Assembly (NCBI RefSeq): GCF_001514195.1
Contig: NZ_KQ948736.1
Location: 62,001 to 126,000 of the forward strand
Reading direction: 5' to 3'
From: Streptomyces griseorubiginosus
GTDB lineage: Bacteria; Actinomycetota; Actinomycetes; Streptomycetales; Streptomycetaceae
Length of the DNA stretch: 64,000 nt
Shown: one piece after another, positions 54,554-62,298 of the stretch
How the letters are laid out: every line of letters starts with the position of its first letter
How positions within the stretch are numbered: position 1 is the first letter of the stretch
Made by a program: the position numbers and the translations under genes
The notes under the pieces: generated by a model
The model's input: only the letters and a program-made list of their open reading frames with translations
Databases searched by the model: none
Told to the model about the DNA's origin: nothing

Positions 54554-57022
54554 TCAGGACCGCCCCAGCCGCGCCGCGAGATAGGGCGCCGTGGCGCTGC
54601 GGCGGGACCCCGCCACCTTGGCCGGTGGGCCGGCCGCGACGACCCGGCCGCCCGCGTCGCCGCCGCCGGGGCCCAGGTCGATGACCCAGTCGGCGGTGGC
54701 GACGGTGTCCAGGTCGTGCTCGACGAGGACGACCGTGTTGCCGGCGTCGACGAGCCGGTGCAGCTGTCGCAGCAGCAGCGCGATGTCGGAGGGGTGCAGC
54801 CCCGCCGTGGGCTCGTCGAGCAGGTACAGCGCGTGTCCGCGGCGGGCTCGCTGGAGTTCGGTCGCCAGCTTGATGCGTTGCGCCTCGCCGCCGCTGAGCT
54901 CCGTCGCGGGCTGGCCCAGCCGCAGGTAGCCCAGTCCCACCTCGCGCAACGTCTCCAGACTGCGGGAGGCGGCCGGGACGGCGGACAGGAACTTGGCGGC
55001 GGCGTCTACGGACAGCGCCAGTACGTCCGCGATGTTCCTGCCCTGGTAGGTGACTTCCAGCGTCTCGGCGTTGTACCGGGCTCCCTCGCAGGTCGGGCAG
55101 GGGGCGTACGTGCCGGGCAGGAACAGCAGTTCCACCGCGACGAACCCTTCGCCCTGGCAGGTCTCGCACCGGCCCTCGGGCACGTTGAAGGAGAACCGGC
55201 CTGCCGAGTAACCGCGTGCCCTGGCCTCGTCCGTGGCCGCGTACAGCTTGCGCACCGCGTCGAACATCCCCGTGTACGTGGCCAGGTTGGACCGGGGGGT
55301 GCGGCCGATGGGCCGTTGGTCGACGAGGACCAGCCTGTCGAACGACTCGACCCCGGAGGTCTCCTGGACGTCGACGTCCCACCGCGCCTCGTCCGGCTCC
55401 TCGGGCGCGAGTCCGAGGTGGCCGCGGACGACCTCGGCGAGCACCTGTGTCACCAGCGTCGACTTCCCGGAACCCGACACGCCCGTCACCGCCGTAAGGA
55501 CGCAGAGCGGTATGTCGACGGAGACGTCGTGCAGATTGTGGCGGGAGACGCCGCGCAGGTGCAGTCGGCCCCGCGGGGTGCGCGGGCGGTGGTCGAGCGG
55601 CTGGGCGCGCCCGAACAGGTACTGGCTCGTGGCCGACTCCCCGACCGGTTCGAGACCGGCGACCGGGCCGCTGTACAGCACGCGTCCGCCGCCCTCGCCC
55701 GCGCCGGGGCCGATGTCGACGACCCAGTCCGCCCGCCGTACGACGTCCATGTCGTGCTCCACGACGAACAGTGAGTTGCCCGCCGCCTTGAGGCGGTCCA
55801 GCACCTTCAGCAGGGGTTCCGCGTCGGCCGGGTGCAGGCCCGCGGAGGGTTCGTCGAGGACGTAGACGACGCCGAACAGGCCCGAGCGCAGCTGGGTGGC
55901 GATCCGCAGGCGCTGCGCCTCGCCGGGCGACAGGGTCGTCGAGCGGCGCCCGAGGCCGAGATAGCCGAGGCCCAGATCGAGCAGTACGTCGATCCGCGCG
56001 ACCAGGTCGCCGCAGATCCGGACCGCGACCTCGGTGGTCTCCCCGGACCGGGCGGTCGTCGTGGTGGCGTCGGCCTCGGACCGCTCCGCGACGGGCCGGA
56101 GCAGCGCCGCGACCTCGGTGAGCGGCATCGCGTTGATCTCGGCGACGGAACGGCCGGCGAAGGTCACGGCGAGAGCCTCGGGCCGCAGTCCGCTGCCGTG
56201 GCAGGCGGGGCAGGGCACGCTCCTGACGAACCGGAGCGCCCGTTCGCGCATCCGCTCGCTCTTGGAGTCGGCGAGGACGTGCATGACGTGCTTGCGGGCG
56301 CTCCAGAACTTTCCCTGGTAGCCGTAGTCGACGCGGTCCTCCTCCGGCTCGACGTACACGGAGGGCTGCTCGTCCGTGTACAGCAGCCAGTCCCGGTCCT
56401 TCTTCCTGAGCCTGCGCCACGGCCGGTCGATGTCGATCCCCAGCCCGTTCACGACACTGCGCAGGTTGGCACCCTGCCAGGCCCCCGGCCAGGCGGCGAT
56501 CGCCCCCTCGCGGATGCTCAGCGACGGATCCGGGACGAGCAGGTCCTCGGCGACGTCGTGCACGACCCCCAGTCCGTGGCACTCCGGGCAGGCGCCGGCC
56601 GCGGTGTTGGGCGAGAACGACTCGGCCTCCAGCCGTGCGGCCCCGGGCGGATAGGTGCCGGCGCGGGAGTACAGCATGCGCAGCAGGTTGGACAGCGTGG
56701 TGAGGGTGCCGACCGTCGAGCGCGAGCCGGGCGACCCGCGCCGCTGCTGGAGCGCCACGGCCGGTGGCAGTCCGGTGATCTCCTGCACGTGCGGTGCGCC
56801 GACCTGCTGCAACAGCCTTCGGGCGTACGGCGCCACGGACTCGAAGTAGCGGCGCTGGGCCTCGGCGTAGAGCGTGCCGAACGCGAGCGAGGACTTGCCC
56901 GAACCGGAGACCCCGGTGAAGGCGACCATCGCGTCCCGTGGAACGTCGACGTCGACGGTGCGCAGGTTGTTCTCACTGGCGCCCCGGACATGCACGAAGG
57001 GGTCGGTCGCGTCCTGGTTCAT
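54554..57022 (-). CDS. UvrA paralogue (excinuclease ABC subunit A-like, UvrA2/DrrC type)
   Basis: The 822-residue protein has two ABC domains with Walker A GVSGSGKSSLAFGTLYAEAQ (about 34) and GVSGSGKSTL (about 492), paired signatures (TTLSPGEAQRLRIATQL and TELSGGEAQRIKLATEL) and two zinc motifs (CPECHGLG and CETCQGEG; CPACHGSG and CPTCEGARY). It is clearly shorter than housekeeping UvrA (about 950+ residues), with the UvrB-binding region reduced. Such paralogues (UvrA2, DrrC of the daunorubicin cluster) protect DNA from intercalating drugs or oxidative damage. ATG 57022 follows GGGGA. No antibiotic genes are adjacent, so self-resistance is not shown. Confidence 0.92.
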   Translation of the reverse strand: MNQDATDPFVHVRGASENNLRTVDVDVPRDAMVAFTGVSGSGKSSLAFGTLYAEAQRRYFESVAPYARRLLQQVGAPHVQEITGLPPAVALQQRRGSPGSRSTVGTLTTLSNLLRMLYSRAGTYPPGAARLEAESFSPNTAAGACPECHGLGVVHDVAEDLLVPDPSLSIREGAIAAWPGAWQGANLRSVVNGLGIDIDRPWRRLRKKDRDWLLYTDEQPSVYVEPEEDRVDYGYQGKFWSARKHVMHVLADSKSERMRERALRFVRSVPCPACHGSGLRPEALAVTFAGRSVAEINAMPLTEVAALLRPVAERSEADATTTTARSGETTEVAVRICGDLVARIDVLLDLGLGYLGLGRRSTTLSPGEAQRLRIATQLRSGLFGVVYVLDEPSAGLHPADAEPLLKVLDRLKAAGNSLFVVEHDMDVVRRADWVVDIGPGAGEGGGRVLYSGPVAGLEPVGESATSQYLFGRAQPLDHRPRTPRGRLHLRGVSRHNLHDVSVDIPLCVLTAVTGVSGSGKSTLVTQVLAEVVRGHLGLAPEEPDEARWDVDVQETSGVESFDRLVLVDQRPIGRTPRSNLATYTGMFDAVRKLYAATDEARARGYSAGRFSFNVPEGRCETCQGEGFVAVELLFLPGTYAPCPTCEGARYNAETLEVTYQGRNIADVLALSVDAAAKFLSAVPAASRSLETLREVGLGYLRLGQPATELSGGEAQRIKLATELQRARRGHALYLLDEPTAGLHPSDIALLLRQLHRLVDAGNTVVLVEHDLDTVATADWVIDLGPGGGDAGGRVVAAGPPAKVAGSRRSATAPYLAARLGRS

Positions 57023-57162
57023 CGTCCCCGAGTACCCGATCACGCCGGAAACCGCGCGACCGCCGCCACCGGTCCCGACTCGGACGTCCGCGGGCGTCGG
57101 CGTTACCCCGGGGCCTGATGTGGGCACTCGCGGTCGCGCGGGGCAGCCGACGAGAAGGAGCC

Positions 57163-58290
57163 ATGCGGGTGTCGTCACAGGACGAGGACGTAGTGGTCGT
57201 GGCTCTGCTGGCGGACCCGGATGCGCCGACGGAGATCGCGCGGCGTATGGCCAGGGTTCTTCCCGACCGGCTCGCCGAGAGGTCGGGCCGGGGTCGGCGG
57301 TTCGACGTCACGGTGGTGAGCGAGCCCTTCACCGCCGAGGTCGAGGACCCGCTCACCCTGATGCAACGGATCATGGATCGCGCGTGCGACGGGAACTGGG
57401 ACGTCGTCGTGGCGCTCACCGACCTTCCGCTGCACTCGCAGGGGTTCAAGCTCGTGGTGGATCTCAGTCACGAACACGGCTTGGCGTTGCTGTCCCTTCC
57501 CACGCTGGGGGGTCTCCGGCTGGGGACAAGGGCCCGGCAGGCCGTGGAGGAGGCGGTGCTCAGCCTGGAGGGGGCGCGGACAAAGGACGGCGAGGAGCCG
57601 CGGGGACGTCAGCCGCTGCGACCGCCCTTCACCGGGCGTCTCGCGCCCGTCCGTAAGGGCCGGGTCGACGAGGAGGAGATCGCCGATCTGCGGTACGTCG
57701 TCAGTGGGCCGCGCGGTTATCTGAAGGTGCTCAGCGGCATGGTCCGCGCCAACCGGCCCTGGCGTCTGGTGCCCGGCCTGTCGAAGGCCCTGGCGGCCGC
57801 GCTGGCCACGGGGGCGGTCGCCACCGTCAACTCCACCGTCTGGAGCCTGGCCACCGCCCTGAGCACGCCACGCCTGGTGATCGCCATGGTCGGGTCGGTC
57901 GCGCTGATGATCGGGTGGCTGATCGTGGACGCGAATCTGTGGCATCGAACGGACGAGGTGTCACCGGAGGCGAGGAAGAGGGCGGCCCTCTACAACGCCT
58001 CGACGGTCGTGACCGTGGGTCTGGGGGTGATCGCGTGCTACGTGGGCCTGGCGGTCGTCAACCTGGTCTGGGCGCTGTTCATCCTCAACGACCGGCTGTT
58101 CGCCTCCCTGACCCGGACCCCGCTGCAGGCCACGGAGTACTGGACGCTGGCCTGGTTCGTCGCCTCGGTCGCCACGGTGGGCGGCGCGCTGGGCTCCGGC
58201 CTGGAGAGCGACGAGGCGATCCGGGCGGCCGCCTACTCCAAACGCGAACAGGAACGCCGCAGCCTGCTGGAGAAGGACTCCGACGGCTAG
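57163..58290 (+). CDS. Hypothetical membrane protein with soluble N-terminal domain and four helices
   Basis: The 375-residue protein has a cytosolic alpha/beta N-terminal domain (about 1-150) beginning VVVVALLADPDAPTEIARRM and a membrane region with four hydrophobic helices (about 206-228, 237-256, 282-304 and 324-346). The acidic C-terminus is rich in Lys/Glu. No family is recognised; the soluble part resembles nucleotide-binding folds only vaguely. GAGAAGGAG precedes the ATG. It begins a run of rightward genes that extends to 62243. Confidence 0.78.
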   Translation: MRVSSQDEDVVVVALLADPDAPTEIARRMARVLPDRLAERSGRGRRFDVTVVSEPFTAEVEDPLTLMQRIMDRACDGNWDVVVALTDLPLHSQGFKLVVDLSHEHGLALLSLPTLGGLRLGTRARQAVEEAVLSLEGARTKDGEEPRGRQPLRPPFTGRLAPVRKGRVDEEEIADLRYVVSGPRGYLKVLSGMVRANRPWRLVPGLSKALAAALATGAVATVNSTVWSLATALSTPRLVIAMVGSVALMIGWLIVDANLWHRTDEVSPEARKRAALYNASTVVTVGLGVIACYVGLAVVNLVWALFILNDRLFASLTRTPLQATEYWTLAWFVASVATVGGALGSGLESDEAIRAAAYSKREQERRSLLEKDSDG

Positions 58291-58309
58291 CGCTCCCCTC
58301 AGCGCCCCC

Positions 58310-59077
58310 GTGACCCGTCCGTTTCCGGGGTCATGGGGTGGGGACCCGGCCGGTGTGGTGGCCTACGGAGCGGAGCAGCGGGTGCGGGTGGCGGCCGTGC
58401 GGGCACGCTGGCTCCGGCAGACGTTCGTCCACTGGCCCTTCCGGCCGCAGGCGGTGCAGGCGCTGCTGCCGCCGGAACTCGCCGTGGACGTGTACGAGGG
58501 GGCGGCCTGGGTGGGTCTCACGCCGTTCGTCATGGCCGCGGTGCGCCCGGTCGGCCTGCCCGCCAAGGTGCCCGCGCTCCCCTCCTTCGCGGAGACCAAC
58601 CTGCGCACCTATGTGCTGCGCGCGGACGGGCGGGACGGGATCTGGTTCCTGTCCATCGACGTGGCCAGCCCGGTGATGCTGGCGGCGCGTGCGGTGGGCG
58701 CCCCGTACCACCTGGGGTCCCTGCGGGTCACCGGGGAAGGGGACGGGGACGGGGACACCGTGTCGTACGCCGGGAAGCGAGTCGGCGGCCGGGTCTCGTA
58801 CCGTCTCCGGGTCCGGCCCGGCGATCCGCTGCGACCGACGGAGCGGGACGTGTGGCTGACCTCGCGCTGGCGGGCGTACACCCGTCGGCTGGGCCGTATC
58901 TGGGAGACACCGGTGGAACACGAACCCTGGCCGCTGGCGGACGCGGCCGTCGACGGGCTGGAGCAGACGCTGACCCGCGCCGCCGGTCTGCCCGCCCCGC
59001 TCGGCGAGCCCGTCGTGCACTTCTCCCCCGGCGTCACGCACGTCCGGCTGGGCGCTTCCCGGCCGGCCTCCGCATGA
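58310..59077 (+). CDS. DUF2071 (YqjF-like) protein
   Basis: The 255-residue protein matches the DUF2071/acetoacetate-decarboxylase-like fold: VHWPFRPQAVQALLPPELAVDVYEG, AWVGLTPFVMAAVRP, FAETNLRTYVLRADGRDGIWFLSID and LTSRWRAYTRR. Members look like single-domain decarboxylase relatives without the Schiff-base lysine, so the activity is unknown. GTG start at 58310 is 19 bp after the previous gene. Its TGA overlaps the next ATG (ATGA), so it is coupled to the downstream hypothetical. Confidence 0.88.
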   Translation: MTRPFPGSWGGDPAGVVAYGAEQRVRVAAVRARWLRQTFVHWPFRPQAVQALLPPELAVDVYEGAAWVGLTPFVMAAVRPVGLPAKVPALPSFAETNLRTYVLRADGRDGIWFLSIDVASPVMLAARAVGAPYHLGSLRVTGEGDGDGDTVSYAGKRVGGRVSYRLRVRPGDPLRPTERDVWLTSRWRAYTRRLGRIWETPVEHEPWPLADAAVDGLEQTLTRAAGLPAPLGEPVVHFSPGVTHVRLGASRPASA

Positions 59078-59736
59078 GCCGTCCGCGACGCCCCCGACGA
59101 CTGCGCTTCGACGGCTGGATCGCCGGTCTGGGCACGGCCTCCGGGACCCGGATCGTGCTGGGGCACTGGCCGCGGTCGCCGTTCGGGCCGTTCAGCGATG
59201 TGATGGTGGAGCGGCCGGACGGGGAACGGCTGCTGCTCGCTCCCACGCGGGAGGTGGCGGACTTCGTCGGCGGCACCTACGTCTTCGACCGGGTCCTGGT
59301 CGTCCCGGTCGACGTCCGGGTCGCGGACGAGACGTGGAGCGTCCTCGCCGGCCCGCTCGACCTGCGCTTCACCACCGGCCGCCGAGGACTCCTGGGCCTC
59401 CTGCTGTGCGCGGTGCCCGGCGTGCTCGCCCGGCGGCCCGCGTGGTGCGCGCTCACCTCCCTCCCCGCCCGCCTCCTGCTGCCGGGCGTACGCACCCGGG
59501 GCAGCGCGGGAGCGGGTCGCCGCGAGTGGTACGGCGCCCGGGACCTGCGGCCGGTCCGGGCGGTGTCGGCGGTCTTCGAGGGCGTGGACCTGGGTGCCGT
59601 GGCACCCGTCCGGCCGCCGGTGCGCTTCGGATTCGGCTCGGTGCCGAGGCAGCCCTCCCTGACCCGGGTCACGACCACGGTGGAACCGGCTCCGGGTGAG
59701 GCCCCCTGGAGGGGGTACCCGGCCGCCGGCGGGTGA
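59074..59736 (+). CDS. Conserved hypothetical protein (DUF2804-like partner)
   Basis: The 220-residue protein has a basic N-terminus (MSRPRRPRRLRFDGWIAGLG) and beta-rich body (TRIVLGHWPRSPFGPFSDVMVE; TYVFDRVLVVPVDVRVADE), with no membrane segment beyond a short LLGLLLCAVPGVL. The fold suggests a lipocalin-like or beta-sandwich domain, which is only inference. The ATG overlaps the stop of the DUF2071 gene. No function is proposed. Confidence 0.72.
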   Translation: MSRPRRPRRLRFDGWIAGLGTASGTRIVLGHWPRSPFGPFSDVMVERPDGERLLLAPTREVADFVGGTYVFDRVLVVPVDVRVADETWSVLAGPLDLRFTTGRRGLLGLLLCAVPGVLARRPAWCALTSLPARLLLPGVRTRGSAGAGRREWYGARDLRPVRAVSAVFEGVDLGAVAPVRPPVRFGFGSVPRQPSLTRVTTTVEPAPGEAPWRGYPAAGG

Positions 59737-59783
59737 GCGAAGACGGCTGAGCGGATCCGTCCCGGGCGGAGAGGAACACGAAC

Positions 59784-60317
59784 ATGACGGCACCGACCTC
59801 CCAGGACGGTTCGGCGCGGCACAAGCGGCTGGTGATCTACCTCAACGACCACCTGGCCGGGGCCACGGCGGGCGTGGAACTGGCCCGCCGTACGGCCGAG
59901 GAGCACCGTGCGTCCCCCTTCGGCGGGGCCCTGGAGAACCTGCGCAAGGAGATCTCGCAGGACCGGCAGGCCCTGGTGCGCCTCCTCGCCGACCTCGACG
60001 TACCCGTGCGGCACTACAAGGTGTACGGGGCCTGGCTGGCGGAAAAGGCCGGACGGGCGAAGCCCAACGGACGGCTGGTGCGGCGCTCCGGGCTCTCGCT
60101 GCTGGTCGAACTGGAGGCGCTGCGGCTGGGTGTTCAGGGCAAGGCGGCCCTGTGGCGCGGACTGCTCGCCGCGTCGGCACAGGACGCGCGCCTCCACGCC
60201 GACCGTCTGGAGGAGCTGCTGCGCAGGGCGGAACGGCAGATCGAGACCCTCGACTCCCTGCACGGCAGGGCCGCGCCGGCGCTGCTGGAAGGGGCGGGGG
60301 CGCCGCAGCCGTCGTAG
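59784..60317 (+). CDS. Helical conserved hypothetical protein (four-helix bundle-like)
   Basis: The 177-residue soluble protein is strongly helical, beginning HKRLVIYLNDHLAGATAGVEL and carrying LEELLRRAERQIETLDSLHG near the C-terminus. The helices could form a bundle of the ferritin/DUF892 kind, but the diiron glutamates are not complete, so it may be a non-metal relative. GGAGAGGAAC precedes the ATG. The next genes encode a ferritin-like protein and a hemerythrin, suggesting a shared theme of small helical oxygen or metal proteins. Confidence 0.72.
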   Translation: MTAPTSQDGSARHKRLVIYLNDHLAGATAGVELARRTAEEHRASPFGGALENLRKEISQDRQALVRLLADLDVPVRHYKVYGAWLAEKAGRAKPNGRLVRRSGLSLLVELEALRLGVQGKAALWRGLLAASAQDARLHADRLEELLRRAERQIETLDSLHGRAAPALLEGAGAPQPS

Positions 60318-60469
60318 CGGAAGCTGTCCGAACGCCAGGCCGCCGAGGGCCGTCGCATCGGTTCTCGGCGGCCTGAACGATTTCTCCGCACCTTCTTCAC
60401 CCACCGGTTACACCGCCCTGCCCCGGGTACCCGCGCGGCTCCGCTCCGGCCCACAGCCGAGGAGAACCC

Positions 60470-61672
60470 ATGGGCTTCAACCCACTGGACCATCAAGGCA
60501 TCCCCCTCGACCGTCAGCTGCGCAACTGGCGTGAGCTCGACGTCGAACCGGTCGACCCCGACCACGGCGACCCGTACACCAAGTGCCGCATCATCGCGAT
60601 GAACGGCATCGAGGTCGAGGCGATCCTCTTCAGCCACCAGTTCGCCCGCCACTGTCCGGACCCGGACGTCAAACGGCAGCTGGCGCAGGTGCGTTACATC
60701 GAGCAACAGCAGCAGAAGGTCGTCAACTGGCTGCTGCCCGGCCTCGCCTCGGTCCTGGAGACGACGATCTCCTACGAGCAGGTCGCGGTCGACCTCACCG
60801 GCTGGATCGCCCGCCACGAACCCGACCCGTACCTGAAGCAGGCGTACGAGTTCGGCGTCCTGGAGGACTTCGACCACCTGTACCGCTACGCCAACCTCTA
60901 CGAGATGATCGAGCACCGCAAGGCGGAGTCGATCGTCGACGGGCTCACCGAGGTGATGCCGGGACGGCCGACCAAGTTCCACCACCGCCATCCCGCCGAC
61001 AACGTGCGCGAGCCCTACGACCGTTCGACGGTCAACCCGCTCTCCCGGCTGCACGCGCTGACGATCATGGCCGCGGAACAGCAGACCATGAACTTCTACA
61101 TGAACGTCGGCCCCCAGTACATGGAGCCGATCGCCCGCCGGCTGTACCAGGAGATCGGGCTGATCGAGGAGGAGCACGTCACGCACTACGAGTCGCTGGT
61201 CGACCCGGGCGAGTCGTGGTGGGAGCAGCTCGTCACCCACGAGTACAACGAGTGCTACCTCTACCACTCCTTCATGGAGCAGGAGCCCGACCCCAAGGTG
61301 AAGGCGGTCTGGGAGCTGCATCTGAACATGGAGCTCGAACACCTGCGGATCGCCTGCGATCTGATGCGCCGTCACGACGGCCGGGAACCGCGGGAGATCC
61401 TCGCCCCGGAGCTGCCGAACGTGCTGACCTTCGAGGAGAACAAGCAGTTCGTACGGGGTCTGCTGGACACCCAGATGGATCTGACCACCCTCGGCACCGG
61501 CTATGTCAGGGACGCCCACGAGCGGTTCGAGAAGATGCAGGAGCAGATCCACGGCGGCGAGGAGCCACCCAGCGAGCAGGTGATGGCGCAGCACCGGGAG
61601 ATGTTCGGCCGCGAGTACCGCGTCGAGACGGAGGGCGAGCACCCCGATGCCGCCTTGCGGGAGAGGAGCTGA
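60470..61672 (+). CDS. Ferritin-like diiron-type protein
   Basis: The 400-residue protein is mostly helical with Glu/His pairs spaced as in diiron bundles: IEVEAILFSHQFARH (about 47-61), LEDFDHLYRYANLYEMIEH, IMAAEQQTMNFYMN, EEEHVTHYESL and NMELEHLRIACDL. The EExxH and ExxH motifs could form one or two metal sites. It may be an oxygenase, peroxidase or storage protein; no closer assignment is possible by eye. GAGGAG precedes the ATG, and the hemerythrin gene begins one base after its stop, so the two are co-expressed. Confidence 0.8.
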   Translation: MGFNPLDHQGIPLDRQLRNWRELDVEPVDPDHGDPYTKCRIIAMNGIEVEAILFSHQFARHCPDPDVKRQLAQVRYIEQQQQKVVNWLLPGLASVLETTISYEQVAVDLTGWIARHEPDPYLKQAYEFGVLEDFDHLYRYANLYEMIEHRKAESIVDGLTEVMPGRPTKFHHRHPADNVREPYDRSTVNPLSRLHALTIMAAEQQTMNFYMNVGPQYMEPIARRLYQEIGLIEEEHVTHYESLVDPGESWWEQLVTHEYNECYLYHSFMEQEPDPKVKAVWELHLNMELEHLRIACDLMRRHDGREPREILAPELPNVLTFEENKQFVRGLLDTQMDLTTLGTGYVRDAHERFEKMQEQIHGGEEPPSEQVMAQHREMFGREYRVETEGEHPDAALRERS

Positions 61673-61673
61673 C

Positions 61674-62243
61674 ATGGCCGGGATCGCGGCGAGCGACGCC
61701 GACGTGGTGGCCCTGCTGATGCGTCAGCACGGCGAGATCCGCAATCTCTTCGACCGGGTGGAGGGGACGGCCGGGGACGAGCGCCGGGCGGCGTTCCGCG
61801 AGCTGGTCCGGCTGCTTGCCGTCCACGAGACGGCCGAGGAGGAGGTGATCCGTCCCTTCACCCGCACCTCCGTACCGGACGGCGGGAAGGTGGCGGACGA
61901 ACGGCTGGCCGAGGAGCGGGAGGCGAAGGAACTGCTCTCCCGGCTCGACGGGATGGACGCCGACGACCCCAAGTTCCTGCCCGAGCTCCGGACGCTGCGG
62001 CTGGACGTGATGCGGCACGCCCGCGCCGAGGAGCGGTACGAGTTCAACCACGTCCGCCGACACGCGGACAAGGCCCGCCTCGCCTCCATGGCCACCGCTC
62101 TGAGGGCCGCCGAGGCGGTGGCCCCGACCCGTCCCCACCCCGGGACCGAGTCCGCGGCCAAGAACCTCACCCTGGGACCGGTCACGGCCTTGGTCGACCG
62201 CACCCGGGACGCCGTGCGCAAGGCCATGGGCAAGGACGGCTGA
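61674..62243 (+). CDS. Hemerythrin HHE-domain protein
   Basis: The 189-residue protein has the hemerythrin ligands in RQHGEIRNLFDRVE (H19), LAVHETAEEEVIRP, and the later MRHARAEERYEFNHVRRHAD. The bundle binds a diiron centre that carries O2 or NO or acts as a sensor. A C-terminal tail (about 140-189) is less ordered. GAGAGGAG precedes the ATG, which is one base past the ferritin-like stop. Together they suggest a small iron/oxygen unit. Confidence 0.9.
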   Translation: MAGIAASDADVVALLMRQHGEIRNLFDRVEGTAGDERRAAFRELVRLLAVHETAEEEVIRPFTRTSVPDGGKVADERLAEEREAKELLSRLDGMDADDPKFLPELRTLRLDVMRHARAEERYEFNHVRRHADKARLASMATALRAAEAVAPTRPHPGTESAAKNLTLGPVTALVDRTRDAVRKAMGKDG

Positions 62244-62298
62244 CGGCACGGGGCGGGCGGGTTCCGGACGTCGCCGACCAGTGCCTCCCGCCGACCGG

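Noticed and set aside
54554..57022. Antibiotic self-resistance gene within a biosynthetic cluster
   Set aside because: No polyketide, peptide or tailoring genes flank it, so only the UvrA-like family is supported.
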